This document shows, in pieces, positions 18,216-26,701 of a DNA stretch of 64,000 bases. Source of the DNA: Rhizobium sophorae (GTDB lineage: Bacteria > Pseudomonadota > Alphaproteobacteria > Rhizobiales > Rhizobiaceae). The DNA is taken from NCBI RefSeq assembly GCF_013087515.1, contig NZ_JABFCN010000033.1:1-64000 (forward strand). The letters run 5' to 3'. The position numbers were made by a program, and so were the translations under genes. The notes beneath the pieces are model-generated. The model had not been told where the DNA came from, searched no databases, and saw only the letters and a program-made list of their open reading frames with translations. Position 1 is the first letter of the stretch, and every line of letters starts with the position of its first letter.

Positions 18216-18545
18216 ATGCAATCATATCCTAAATTCGCGGCGTGTTGGGGCTGTGTCGCCGCTTTCGTCTTTGCGTTCACAGTGGGCAGCGCGGCGGCTG
18301 ATCGTGTAAACGGCCAGCGGATTGCCGTACGCTGGTGCGCCGAATGTCACATCGTCGAATCCGAGCAAAAGCAAGGCTCTGACCGGGTTCCGACGTTTGC
18401 TCAGATTGGCGGGTCGAAACGTTTTGACGAGAAATCACTAGCAGCCTTTCTGATGGCCCCGCATCATTCGCGTATGCCCAACCTTTCACTCACCCGTTCC
18501 GAGGTCACCGACCTCCTCGCGTACATCAAAAGCCATGGGCGCTAA
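18216..18545 (+). CDS. Small periplasmic class I cytochrome c
   Basis: Monohaem cytochrome c of 109 residues. A signal peptide (to about residue 28, ...VGSAAADR) is followed by one haem-binding site CAECH and a late Met in 'HHSRMPNLSLTRSEVTDLLAYIKSH' that can serve as sixth ligand. AGGAAGGAG precedes the ATG. It would carry electrons in the periplasm. No oxidase or dehydrogenase gene adjoins; the YdeP-type enzyme about 1 kb upstream is cytoplasmic and an unlikely partner. Confidence 0.85.
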   Translation: MQSYPKFAACWGCVAAFVFAFTVGSAAADRVNGQRIAVRWCAECHIVESEQKQGSDRVPTFAQIGGSKRFDEKSLAAFLMAPHHSRMPNLSLTRSEVTDLLAYIKSHGR

Positions 18546-18740
18546 AGCGATGCATCGTGATGCCGTGGAATCCCGAGCTCGTCGAGTGTCTGTTTGAGTG
18601 ACTGGGAGCGGCGGCGTATGCACAGTGGGAGGGAAACATACCTGGTGCACATTTGCGGAGAAGGATTTTGCGGCATTGCAATAGTTGATAACGCACTGCA
18701 ATATAACTGTTACAAATCTGTGCAGTTGGGGTGCCGTGCG

Positions 18741-18947
18741 ATGAGGATTTGCATCTACAAGTCGGAAAGAGCACCTGAGCTTACCCTCTTGCTGCGAGAG
18801 GGCTTGCCTATACCGCTCGATACCAAGGTAGACAAATGGATCAAAATCAAGGTCGTCACCGACAGGGAAATGAGAGCCGACCTTTTGAATCAAATTGGTG
18901 GCGCGGGGTACGCGTTAGTTCGGCTTGCCGCGATTAGGCAACATTAG
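18741..18947 (+). CDS. Hypothetical protein, 68 residues
   Basis: Frame begins MRICIYKSERAPELTLLLREGLPIPLD and continues as a compact alternating sequence (DKWIKIKVVTDREMRADLLNQIGGAGYALVRL). It looks like a real small folded protein of a type I associate with Rhizobiaceae, but I cannot name a family. The frame is open upstream to 18594, where the composition changes. A half-match to the GTTACA repeat found before the fixK genes lies at 18709-18714. Confidence 0.45.
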   Translation: MRICIYKSERAPELTLLLREGLPIPLDTKVDKWIKIKVVTDREMRADLLNQIGGAGYALVRLAAIRQH

Positions 18948-19284
18948 GCAATAGCACTGCCTTATTGCCGCGTTATCACGACACTACCGTCGCATCGCGA
19001 GGATTTGTCTGCTGGAAACACGCACGCTGGCGCTCGTGCGCGGACCGGCCGCCACATTGCCCACCTCGGACTGAAAGTTGCCTTGCTGAATTGGTGCTCT
19101 TGAAAGGTAACGAACCAGCGACTCACGCATTTCCTGCGCGACAGCCATCCTAAGCTGCTGCGAAATCAAAGCTTTTGAGGCGTAGCTGAATTATGGAACT
19201 TTCTTATGCATTTTAATCTGCAGAAGCGAGCGCTCGCAGCGGTGTTCGTAGGCCCTGCGGCCGCTATCCCAACCACGATTTGGC
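18948..19284. other. Gap of 337 bases, nothing recognised
   Basis: Lies between a plus-strand small gene and the 3' end of the minus-strand catabolic operon. No convincing frame, terminator hairpin or repeat is visible. Confidence 0.4.
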
Positions 19285-20013
19285 TCAATTCGCCAAAACA
19301 ATGCCATTGCGTTGCGCTTCCCGAACGACATTTTCCGAGAAGCCTTGTTGAAGAGCATCCTCGACGAATTCGCGCACCAAAAGACCCGCAGCTGGGTGGG
19401 AGCAACTGACAGCGATCGTTTGCCTGATAATGAGGAACGGTTCCACTAAAATACGAAAACCGTCATGCTCGCTGATAAAGCGCTCAAGTGCCTGCTTTAT
19501 GCCGGCAGAAGCCTCATGATTGCCGCTCACAAAAAGATCGAGCGATTCCGCTGGCGTTGAAGCATGAACGACTTTGGCATGAGCCAGACGCCGCGCCAAA
19601 TGGAGGTCATACGCAGCGTTTCGCGTGACGCAGATTTTCACGCCCTCCGCATCAATATCAGAAAGGGAGCGGTACGGACTTCCCTCCCGGACCACAAGCG
19701 TACCTTCTATCAGAGCATAGGCCGGCGAGAACAAAAGCCTGTCTTCGCGTGCCGGGTCGGCGGCGAGGAAAGCGATGTCCCACTCGTCTTGATCGACCCG
19801 CTCCAGAATCTTGGCTGCTGATGGGTATGCGACGAATTCGACGCGACAACCGAGGCGCTCCGCAAGCTCTTTGGCGAGTTGTGGGCTGACCCCTTTAACG
19901 GACCCTGTCTCTGGATCGTGCTGCACCAAAGCGATATTTGCAAGGTTTACCGCCGCCCGAAGATAGCCTTTTGGGATAAGTGCGCTGAGCGAAGCTGTGA
20001 TATCGCCAGTCAT
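19285..20013 (-). CDS. Periplasmic-binding-like protein without signal peptide
   Basis: Type II solute-binding fold of 242 residues (family 3, amino-acid type): 'KGYLRAAVNLANIALVQHDPETGSVKGVSPQLAKELAERLG' opens lobe 1 and 'DEWDIAFLAADPAREDRLLFSPAYALIEGTLVV' follows near residue 80. No signal peptide or Tat motif precedes it. A GGAG eight bases upstream supports the ATG at 20013, while a GTG at 20052 adds a polar tail overlapping the aldolase gene. It is the last gene of the dioxygenase-hydratase-aldolase operon. It may be a cytoplasmic ligand sensor, an enzyme on this fold, or a binding protein that lost its leader. Confidence 0.75.
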   Translation of the reverse strand: MTGDITASLSALIPKGYLRAAVNLANIALVQHDPETGSVKGVSPQLAKELAERLGCRVEFVAYPSAAKILERVDQDEWDIAFLAADPAREDRLLFSPAYALIEGTLVVREGSPYRSLSDIDAEGVKICVTRNAAYDLHLARRLAHAKVVHASTPAESLDLFVSGNHEASAGIKQALERFISEHDGFRILVEPFLIIRQTIAVSCSHPAAGLLVREFVEDALQQGFSENVVREAQRNGIVLAN

Positions 20014-20048
20014 GTTTCGATCTCCTGCCCGACAACGCAATGTTGCGG

Positions 20049-20816
20049 TCACGATTGCCTGAATTTCGCTGCCAACGCCTCGGTTCCGCGTGCGAGAAGG
20101 CCGGCGTCGATACCGACTGCGGTAAAAGTCGTTCCGAGTTCAATGCAGCGGGCAGCAAAGGCGGCGTCCGGCGTCAGGATGCCGGCCGGCTTACCGAGAG
20201 CCGAAAGGCGGCAGATCGCATCCTCCACGGCAGCGACGACTTCGGGATGACCTGGCTCTCCTGGGTGACCAAGGCTGGCGGCAAGATCCGCCGGGCCGAT
20301 GAAGACACCATCGACGCCATCAACGGCGGCAATAGCCTCAAGTTCACTCAGAGCCGCCTGAGTTTCCAGTTGCACGAGAAGACAAAGTTCTTCTTCTGCC
20401 CGCTTGGCATAGCTCGCGATACGCCCAAAACGTGTCGCCCGCGTCAGCCCCGACACGCCGCGGATGCCGGTTGGCGGATAGCGCATGGCAGAAACGGCGG
20501 CTTCCGCTTCCTCCCGGTTCTGCACGTAGGGAATGAGCAGCGTCTGCGCGCCGATATCGAGGTACCGCTTGATCAATACCGCGTCATTGCTGGCAGGCCG
20601 CACGATCGCCGAGACCTCGTAGGCCGCCACCGCCTGCAATTGCGGCAAGACTGTCAGCACATCACCCGGCGAGTGTTCGGTGTCGAACAGCAGCCAGTCG
20701 AAGCCCGAAGGCGCCACGATCTCCGCGGCATAGCTGCCCGGCAGGCTGCACCAGAGACCTATCTGCTGCTTGTTTTCGCGAAGCGCCCGCTTGAAGCGAT
20801 TTTCCGGAAGATTCAT
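20049..20816 (-). CDS. HpcH/HpaI-family class II aldolase
   Basis: Pyruvate-type aldolase of 255 residues. Visible are the catalytic His (FDTEHSPGD, about residue 47), the phosphate/carboxylate Arg (VRPASND, about 73), the metal-binding Glu (VQLETQAAL, about 149) and Asp (IGPADLAASLG, about 175), and the 'RGVSGLTRATRFG' loop. The family cleaves 4-hydroxy-2-oxo-dicarboxylates such as 4-hydroxy-2-oxoheptanedioate into pyruvate and an aldehyde. It follows the hydratase gene after eight bases, the order expected for consecutive steps. The exact substrate is open. Confidence 0.88.
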   Translation of the reverse strand: MNLPENRFKRALRENKQQIGLWCSLPGSYAAEIVAPSGFDWLLFDTEHSPGDVLTVLPQLQAVAAYEVSAIVRPASNDAVLIKRYLDIGAQTLLIPYVQNREEAEAAVSAMRYPPTGIRGVSGLTRATRFGRIASYAKRAEEELCLLVQLETQAALSELEAIAAVDGVDGVFIGPADLAASLGHPGEPGHPEVVAAVEDAICRLSALGKPAGILTPDAAFAARCIELGTTFTAVGIDAGLLARGTEALAAKFRQS

Positions 20817-20824
20817 GTTTTCAC

Positions 20825-21607
20825 CTATACAAAAGCGACGCCGATCGCACCGACCGGGCCATAATCGGCGTGGATGACGTCGCCAGCCGCGATGTCCACC
20901 GGGCGGGTGAAAGAGCCCGCCAGCACGATCTGCCCCTTCTCCAGTTTGCCGCCAACCGCATGGAGCTTGTTAACGAGCCAGGCGATCCCTGCAGCGGGAT
21001 GTCCCATGACGGCCGCCGACACGCCAGACTCCTCAATGATCCCATTCTTGGAGAGCGTCGCCCCGATCCACCGGATATCGACGTCCATTGGACCTATCAC
21101 GCGACCGCCGACGACGATGGCGGCGAAGGCCGCGTTATCCGCTATGGTATCAGTGATCGCGCGCGGAACTTCGGTCCGATAGTCGATGATTTCGAGCGCC
21201 GGCACGATGAATTCGGTGGCGCGCATAACGTCGTAGATACGAGTGCTCGGGCCTTCGAGATCCTCACCCATGATGAAGGCAAGTTCCACTTCGAGGCGCG
21301 GCTTGATGAAGAGGTCGGCCCTTATCTGGGCACCGTCGTTGAACAGAGCATCATCGAGGATGCGTCCATAGTCCGGCTCCGTCATCTTCGATGCCATCTG
21401 CATGGCCCGCGATGTCAGGCCGATCTTGTGGCCCGCGACGCGCGCGCCCTTGGCAATCCTGCCTTCCGCCCAAAGATCCTGGATGCGATAGGCATCCTCG
21501 ATCTCGATATGCGGATAGGTCTTGCTGAGCTGCGGGATCGGCACCCGGTTTTCCTCGGCGGTCAGCAATGCCTGTGCCGCGGCGCGGCGCTCTTCATCCG
21601 TCAACAT
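20825..21607 (-). CDS. 2-oxo-hept-4-ene-1,7-dioate / 2-oxopent-4-enoate hydratase
   Basis: Fumarylacetoacetase-fold hydratase of 260 residues, HpaH/MhpD type. It contains 'GHKIGLTSRAMQ' (about residues 60-71), the metal-binding 'PRLEVELAFIMGEDL' (Glu near 106 and 108), 'EIIDYR' (Asp near 141) and 'AGSFTRPVDIAAGDVIHADYGPVGAIGVAF' at the end. It adds water to a 2-oxo-alkenoate to give the 4-hydroxy-2-oxo substrate of the aldolase encoded next. It lies between the dioxygenase (21-base gap) and the aldolase in one operon. Confidence 0.87.
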   Translation of the reverse strand: MLTDEERRAAAQALLTAEENRVPIPQLSKTYPHIEIEDAYRIQDLWAEGRIAKGARVAGHKIGLTSRAMQMASKMTEPDYGRILDDALFNDGAQIRADLFIKPRLEVELAFIMGEDLEGPSTRIYDVMRATEFIVPALEIIDYRTEVPRAITDTIADNAAFAAIVVGGRVIGPMDVDIRWIGATLSKNGIIEESGVSAAVMGHPAAGIAWLVNKLHAVGGKLEKGQIVLAGSFTRPVDIAAGDVIHADYGPVGAIGVAFV

Positions 21608-21628
21608 GGGTGTCGTTCTCCCGTTTGC

Positions 21629-22522
21629 TTATTTGATTGGCGCGCGCGGCAGAACCGCCTCACCGGGCTCCATCACGTATGTGTATTCCAAGGAAAACCA
21701 GGGAACGTTCACATTCGGACCGTCCGGATGCGGTTCGTCATGCTGCACGAAATCGCCGGTCAAGGCCGAGGTCACACCAAACTGCACATCCGAGTCTATA
21801 TTCGGATCGCTTGGATCGAAAACCTGCGAAATCAGGGTCTTGTATCCTTGCTTGAAGATCAGCGCATGCAGATGCGCCGGGCGATAGGGATGACGCCCTT
21901 GCGATTTCAAGAGCCGGCCGACGACGCCGTCCACGGGGATGGGATAGCCCACCATCTTGACCGTGCTGAACCAGAAGCGACCATCTGCGTCCGTCGTGAA
22001 TTTGCCCCGCAGGTTCATCTCGGCCTGCTCGGGATCCTGGTTTTCATAAAGGCCGACCGGCGACGCATGCCAAACATCCACTTCGGCGCCCGCAATGGGC
22101 TCGCCGTGTGTATCCATAACCCTCGCGTGAACGAAGAGCGGAGAACCCGGCGTATCCGACCGGATAATAGTGCCGCCATTTTCAACGCGCGGCGAGTTGA
22201 GGCGCCAGAAAGGGCCAAGCAGCGACTGGGACGTTTCCGTCTGACCCTGATCGCCGTTGTTGAGCAGGCAGACGAGCGTTGAAACACCCAGCGAACCCGA
22301 TATCAGGACGAATTCGTTATGGCTGTCCGTCTGCAATTGGCCGATTTCGTTGAGGACCGCCGTCGCATCGCGAAACTCCGGCTCCGTCAGGCGGACTTCG
22401 CGAACAAAGGCGTGCAAATGCTTCACCAGTGCCGTCATGATTTCCCGAAGTCGGTCATCGGCGGTCTGCTCCATAACTTTCAAAACCGCAGCCGTCACAT
22501 CCTCTTGCGTCCGTATCACCAT
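21629..22522 (-). CDS. Intradiol ring-cleavage dioxygenase, catechol/hydroxyquinol type
   Basis: Non-haem Fe(III) dioxygenase of 297 residues with the N-terminal dimer helix domain (about 10-100) and the catalytic domain. Fe ligands are visible: Tyr in 'SPVGLYENQDPEQ', Tyr in 'MVGYPIPVDG', and the HxH pair in 'RPAHLHALIF'. 'SLGVSTLVCLLNNGDQGQTETSQSLLGPFWRLNSPR' is typical of the hydroxyquinol 1,2-dioxygenase side of the family. It is the first gene of the minus operon, with GGGAGG before the ATG at 22522. An intradiol product (a muconate or maleylacetate) is not the normal feed for the hydratase that follows. Confidence 0.85.
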   Translation of the reverse strand: MVIRTQEDVTAAVLKVMEQTADDRLREIMTALVKHLHAFVREVRLTEPEFRDATAVLNEIGQLQTDSHNEFVLISGSLGVSTLVCLLNNGDQGQTETSQSLLGPFWRLNSPRVENGGTIIRSDTPGSPLFVHARVMDTHGEPIAGAEVDVWHASPVGLYENQDPEQAEMNLRGKFTTDADGRFWFSTVKMVGYPIPVDGVVGRLLKSQGRHPYRPAHLHALIFKQGYKTLISQVFDPSDPNIDSDVQFGVTSALTGDFVQHDEPHPDGPNVNVPWFSLEYTYVMEPGEAVLPRAPIK

Positions 22523-22549
22523 CTCACACCTCCCTGCGGGCCTGTTTTG

Positions 22550-22567
22550 ATAAATCATCGATTATTT
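22550..22567 (-). promoter_or_regulatory. Operator-like site in the dioxygenase promoter
   Basis: ATAAATCATCGATTATTT, nearly palindromic, 27 bases upstream of the dioxygenase ATG. On the minus strand it directly follows a TTGACA -35 element (22572-22567), so it sits in the -35/-10 spacer. It differs at only three positions from the site at 22721-22738. Confidence 0.6.
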
Positions 22568-22720
22568 GTCAAGCCAACCACGACATCAACTTGGGCGATT
22601 TCGGATAAATGCGCTTCTTGCGTTCAAATTCTTTCCATTTTCTGCTGATTTTATTAGATAAATCGGCACACGGCGGACACCGCAAGAGATCTGGGCAACA
22701 TTTTGCCAAAACTGTTTGAC

Positions 22721-22738
22721 ATAAATAATCGTTTATTA
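22721..22738 (+). promoter_or_regulatory. Operator-like site in the gntR promoter
   Basis: ATAAATAATCGTTTATTA directly follows a TTGACA -35 (22716-22721) and ends where a -10 (TATCGA, 22739) would begin with 17-bp spacing. It mirrors the site in the opposite promoter. The adjoining GntR protein is the natural ligand. Confidence 0.62.
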
Positions 22739-22803
22739 TATCGATCGCCGATGATGAAATCCGCCACCAGAAAACGTGGCGAAACCATCTGGGAGGATGT
22801 GGA

Positions 22804-23544
22804 TTGCGATCAGGGCCTGGAAGCCTCATTTCTGAAAGCGGCGCGGAGGCGGCAACGCCTGCGCCATCCTTTCCGGATGATGGCAAGAACACGATCGCCA
22901 GCCAGTTGGTGTCACGATTGCGCGAAGCGATCATTTCCGGCCAGCTCGAGGCGGGCAGCAAGATCAATCTCGATCGGGCAAAACAGAGTTTTAACGTCAG
23001 CCTCAGTCCTTTGCGCGAGGCATTGGCACGTCTGATTTCGGACGGGCTCGTCGAGTTCGAAGACAATCGCGGCTACCGCGTGTCGCCCGTTTCGCTATCG
23101 AACCTCGAAGAGATCACCAGTTTGCGCGAGGAATTCGAAACCTATGCGTTGCGGGAATCCATGCGCGTCGGCGATGTCGATTGGGAGGGCAATGTCATGC
23201 GCGCGCTGCACCGCCTGAACCGCACGGAGCGGGATGCCTCCAAACCCGAAACGCTTGAGCAATGGGAAGCCGTTCACCGGGAGTTCCATCTCACCCTGAT
23301 TTCGGGCTGTCGCAAGCCGCTGCTTCTCAGTTTCTGCAAAACCATGCTGAACCTGAACGACCGCTATCGGCGCACATTTCTCACCCGCACATCCGGCGAC
23401 CGTAATGTCAGCGTCGAGCACAGCGAGATCGCCCAAGGAACAGTGGCGCGGGACATGGACTATGCCTGCGACCGGCTCCGCGAACACATTCATCGCACCG
23501 GAACAAATCTTCGAAAGCATCTCGCCGAAAAGGGGATCGCCTGA
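22804..23544 (+). CDS. GntR-family (FCD) transcriptional regulator
   Basis: Regulator of 246 residues: an N-terminal winged helix-turn-helix (TIASQLVSRLREAIISGQLEAGSKINLDRAKQSFNVSLSPLREAL, about 30-75) and an all-helical FCD ligand domain with metal-binding His/Asp candidates (HREFHLTLI, DYACDRLREHIHR). The start is TTG at 22804, preceded at seven bases by GGGAGG. It is divergent from the dioxygenase operon and immediately followed by a TIM-barrel gene. It probably represses both directions through the paired sites at 22550 and 22721 until a pathway intermediate binds. Confidence 0.85.
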   Translation: MRSGPGSLISESGAEAATPAPSFPDDGKNTIASQLVSRLREAIISGQLEAGSKINLDRAKQSFNVSLSPLREALARLISDGLVEFEDNRGYRVSPVSLSNLEEITSLREEFETYALRESMRVGDVDWEGNVMRALHRLNRTERDASKPETLEQWEAVHREFHLTLISGCRKPLLLSFCKTMLNLNDRYRRTFLTRTSGDRNVSVEHSEIAQGTVARDMDYACDRLREHIHRTGTNLRKHLAEKGIA

Positions 23545-24375
23545 ATGGAGACCCGGGAGGAAACAATACCAGCCAAGACTTCTGCATCACCGCTGGGGGT
23601 CGCGCATTTTTCAGCGATTGATGTCGAGCCGGCGAAATTCGTGTCGATGGCGGCCGTAGCCGGCTTTTCGTCGGTTGGCCTGCGCCTTCATCCGGCTTTT
23701 CCCGGCGCTCCCTACTATGAGCTGTCGGCGGGAAGCGATGTGGCGCGGGACGTTAAAGCCCGCATGGATGGCGAGGGGATCTCGCTCTATGACATCGAAT
23801 TCGTCGTCATAGGGCCAGACTTTGATCCCGCCGCTCTGACGTCCATGCTTGAAGCCGCCAGCGCACTCGGCGCGCGACGTCTGAGCGTTTGCGGCGACGA
23901 CCCTGATCGGGGACGCCTGATTGCCAATTTCGCAGCGCTTTGCGACCTCGCGGCCACTTTCGGCATGGGCGTCGATCTGGAGAACATGGGTTGGCGCACT
24001 GTTGCCAGCTTTGATGACAGCCTGTCGATCGTGCAGGGATCGAGCCGGGACAATGCCGGCGTGCTGGTGGATGCTCTGCACTTCTTCCGCAATGGCGGCC
24101 AGACGAAGGACGTCTCGTCTGGCCCTGAGGGCATGATCCGAAGCATTCAGCTCTGCGATGCCCGCGGACCTGCGCCGACGACGGCGGATCAAATGGTCAG
24201 CGAGGCCAGAACGGGACGCTTTGCCCCAGGATTGGGTGAGCTTCCCGTTGCGAGCCTGATAAAAGTGTTGCCGGCAGGCGCTGCCGTCTCAGTCGAGGTG
24301 CCTATCCATTCCAGCCAGACACCGGAGGAGCATTTGCGTCACCTTTACGATGCCACCCGTGCGTTGACCGGCTAA
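23545..24375 (+). CDS. Xylose-isomerase-like TIM-barrel protein
   Basis: Protein of 276 residues in the AP-endonuclease-2 / sugar-phosphate isomerase superfamily. Metal-site residues are suggested by 'YDIEFVVIG' (Glu), 'VDLENMGWRT' (Glu), 'VLVDALHFFRNGG' (Asp, His), 'IQLCDARG' and a C-terminal 'VSVEVPIHS' (Glu). The fold includes 3-dehydroshikimate dehydratases (QuiC/AsbF type), which would fit the AroE- and AroQ-like genes further down, but isomerases and epimerases look alike. It starts directly at the gntR stop, so the two are co-transcribed. Confidence 0.75.
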   Translation: METREETIPAKTSASPLGVAHFSAIDVEPAKFVSMAAVAGFSSVGLRLHPAFPGAPYYELSAGSDVARDVKARMDGEGISLYDIEFVVIGPDFDPAALTSMLEAASALGARRLSVCGDDPDRGRLIANFAALCDLAATFGMGVDLENMGWRTVASFDDSLSIVQGSSRDNAGVLVDALHFFRNGGQTKDVSSGPEGMIRSIQLCDARGPAPTTADQMVSEARTGRFAPGLGELPVASLIKVLPAGAAVSVEVPIHSSQTPEEHLRHLYDATRALTG

Positions 24376-24451
24376 GCACAAGCAACAGCGCAAGAGCTAA
24401 TACGACACGGAGACAGGCAGAGGAGCCCGTCGACGGGAGAGAGATATTGTC

Positions 24452-25120
24452 ATGAACTACGTGCTGGATTTCAGCGTTGTCTTCGAAAAGATGCCCGATC
24501 TGCTGGTGGCGGCGCTGGCGACGATCGGCCTTGCACTGGCCGGCATGTCGCTGGCGCTGATGATCGGCGTGATCGGCGTCGCGGCCCGGACATCGAATAT
24601 CCGTCCCTTGCGCGCGGCCGTCATCGTCTTCGTGGAGGTGGTCCGCAATACCCCTTTCCTGGTGCAGATCTTCTTCATCTTCTTCGCCCTGCCGATGATG
24701 GGCATTCGCCTCAACCCTACGGCCACGGCGATCATCGCGCTGGCCATCAATGGCGGTGCCTATGCGATCGAAATCATTCGTGGCGGTGTCGACAGCATTC
24801 ACAAGGGTCAGGTCGAAGCCGGCCTCGCACTCGGCCTGCACAAGGCGCAGGTGTTTCGCCTGATCGTGCTGAAACCGGCGCTTCGAGCGATTTACCCCTC
24901 GTTGACCAGCCAATTCATCATGCTGACGCTGACGACATCGGTGTGCACGTCGATCGCAGCCTATGAGCTGACTTCCGTCGCACAGATCATCGAGTCCGAT
25001 TCGTTCCGCAGCTTCGAGGTCTATTTCACCATCACGCTGATGTACCTCGCCATCTCCTGGATGATGATGGGACTGTTCGCGCTGATCTCCCGTCATTTCT
25101 TCAGCTATCCGGTACGGTGA
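24452..25120 (+). CDS. Polar amino-acid-type ABC permease (1)
   Basis: Membrane protein of 222 residues, HisM/GlnP family, with about five hydrophobic helices. The EAA loop is clear (EAGLALGLHKAQVFRLIVLKPALRAIYPSLTSQF, about 125-160). 'VEVVRNTPFLVQIFFIFFALP' near residue 60 is the family's entry signature. GGGAGAG precedes the ATG. It forms a heterodimer with the next permease. Association with catabolic genes suggests that the cargo is a carboxylic acid rather than an amino acid. Confidence 0.88.
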   Translation: MNYVLDFSVVFEKMPDLLVAALATIGLALAGMSLALMIGVIGVAARTSNIRPLRAAVIVFVEVVRNTPFLVQIFFIFFALPMMGIRLNPTATAIIALAINGGAYAIEIIRGGVDSIHKGQVEAGLALGLHKAQVFRLIVLKPALRAIYPSLTSQFIMLTLTTSVCTSIAAYELTSVAQIIESDSFRSFEVYFTITLMYLAISWMMMGLFALISRHFFSYPVR

Positions 25121-25131
25121 GGAGCAGGACA

Positions 25132-25782
25132 ATGGGTGTTATCGGCCAAAATGAAATGCTTTTCCTGCTGCAGGGCCTGAAGTGGACGCTGCTTCTATCT
25201 GCGATCGGCTTCATCGGCGGCGGCATATTCGGACTGATGATCGCGCTTGCCCGGACGTCCGGACGATCCGCGCTGCGCAAGACGGCGGCGGGTTATATCT
25301 CCGTCTTCCAGGGTACGCCGTTACTGATGCAGTTGTTCGTCGTCTACTACGGCATTGCGCTTCTCGGCGTCAGCATCGAGGCCTGGGTGGCCGTGGCCAT
25401 CGCCTTCACGCTGCATGCCAGCGCCTTTCTCGGGGAGATCTGGCGCGGCGGCATACAGGCAATACCCAAGGGACAAAGCGAGGCCGCCAATGCGTTGGGC
25501 CTCCACTATTTTTCCCGGATGAAGGACGTGATCCTTCCGCAGGCTTTCAAGGTCTCCCTGCCGGCAACCGTCGGATTCCTTGTCCAGCTCATCAAGGGCA
25601 CGTCGCTTGCCGCCATCGTCGGCTTCATCGAACTTGCCCGGGCCGGGCAGATCGTCTCGAACCAGACCTACAGGCCGCTGTTGGTCTTCGGCATCGTCGG
25701 CGCGATCTACTTCATCATTTGCTGGCCCCTGTCTCTCTACGGGGCTCGGCTCGAAAATCGGATGGCGAAGGCCGCCCGGTAA
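25132..25782 (+). CDS. Polar amino-acid-type ABC permease (2)
   Basis: Second permease, 216 residues, same family. It shows 'YISVFQGTPLLMQLFVVYYG' (about 60-80) and the EAA loop 'SEAANALGLHYFSRMKDVILPQAFKVSLPATVGF' (about 117-150). The ATG at 25132 has AGGAGCAGG in front; a GTG at 25117 would overlap the preceding stop. It lies 11 bases after permease 1 and 51 bases before the binding protein, in one operon. Confidence 0.88.
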   Translation: MGVIGQNEMLFLLQGLKWTLLLSAIGFIGGGIFGLMIALARTSGRSALRKTAAGYISVFQGTPLLMQLFVVYYGIALLGVSIEAWVAVAIAFTLHASAFLGEIWRGGIQAIPKGQSEAANALGLHYFSRMKDVILPQAFKVSLPATVGFLVQLIKGTSLAAIVGFIELARAGQIVSNQTYRPLLVFGIVGAIYFIICWPLSLYGARLENRMAKAAR

Positions 25783-25833
25783 GTTGGCGATCCAACGAAC
25801 GCACAAGCTCTATCAACCAAGGAGGAGAAAGTA

Positions 25834-26676
25834 ATGATCAGCAGCTTCAAGACCGGCGTGATGCGCCGCGGAATTCTGTTCGCAGCCGCAGCCCTGATGA
25901 TGGCCCCATGGTTATCGCCCATGTCTGCCCAAGCCGCTACAGTGGAGGAGGTTAAAGCCAAGGGCAAGATCGTCGTCGGGATTCAGGGCGACAACGCCCC
26001 CTGGGGCTTCGTCAATTCGAGCGGCGTTCAGGACGGTTTCGACGCCGATATCGCCAAGCTTTTCGCCAAGGAACTGGGCGTTGAGGTCGAATTCGCGCCG
26101 CTTGCGGTCGCCAACCGCATCCCGGCTCTCGTCACCGGCAAAGTCGATATTCTGTTTGCCACGATGGCGATGACTGAAGAACGCGCCAAGACGATCCAGT
26201 ACAGCAAGCCGTATGCCGGCAACACAATCTCGCTTTACGGACCGAAAGACAAGAAGATGGCCGAAATCGGCGATCTTAAAGGCCTGGAAATCGGCGTTCC
26301 AAAGTCGAGCTCGCAGGATAAGGCAGTGACCACCGCTGTCGGCGATACGGCGACCGTCCGGCGTTTCGACGATGATGCCGCGTCCATCCAGGCGCTGCTG
26401 TCCGGCCAGGTGCAGGCGGTCGGCGGCAACCAGTTCTACCTCGACCGTCTGGAAGCAGCCAGTGCCGGCACATATGAGCGCAAGATCGATTTCCTGACGA
26501 CATACAACGGCGTCGGAACACGACTTGGCGAGAAGGACTGGAATGAAACCGTCAACGCCTTCCTCGACAAGATCCTGGCGAACGGCGAGCACGCCAAGAT
26601 CTACGCGAAATGGATGAAAGTGGAGGTTCCGAAGTTCCCCGAGTCCATTCCGAACATCCCCTTCACCATCAACTGA
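25834..26676 (+). CDS. ABC transporter substrate-binding protein, family 3
   Basis: Periplasmic binding protein of 280 residues. A Sec-type signal peptide ends at SAQA (about residue 33). The mature part begins TVEEVKAKGKIVVGIQGDNAPWGFV and carries the family pattern 'GFDADIAKLFAKELGVEVEF' and 'RIPALVTGKVDILFATMAMTEERAKTIQYSKPY'. AAGGAGGAG stands before the ATG. It delivers the substrate to the two permeases just upstream. By context the ligand may be quinate, shikimate or a related acid; no sequence feature proves this. Confidence 0.88.
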   Translation: MISSFKTGVMRRGILFAAAALMMAPWLSPMSAQAATVEEVKAKGKIVVGIQGDNAPWGFVNSSGVQDGFDADIAKLFAKELGVEVEFAPLAVANRIPALVTGKVDILFATMAMTEERAKTIQYSKPYAGNTISLYGPKDKKMAEIGDLKGLEIGVPKSSSQDKAVTTAVGDTATVRRFDDDAASIQALLSGQVQAVGGNQFYLDRLEAASAGTYERKIDFLTTYNGVGTRLGEKDWNETVNAFLDKILANGEHAKIYAKWMKVEVPKFPESIPNIPFTIN

Positions 26677-26701
26677 TCCAAATTCTGCGCAGGAGATCGC
26701 C

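Noticed and set aside
18684..18700. TTGAT followed by a TGCAA as a possible FNR box
   Set aside because: Only the first half-site fits; spacing and second half do not.
18709..18720. GTTACA half of a K-box-like repeat upstream of a 68-residue gene
   Set aside because: The second half (GTGCA) is degenerate and the spacing differs from the two fixK sites.
20870..22282. 470-residue plus-strand frame
   Set aside because: Exact antisense shadow of the hydratase and dioxygenase genes, whose active-site motifs are intact on the minus strand.
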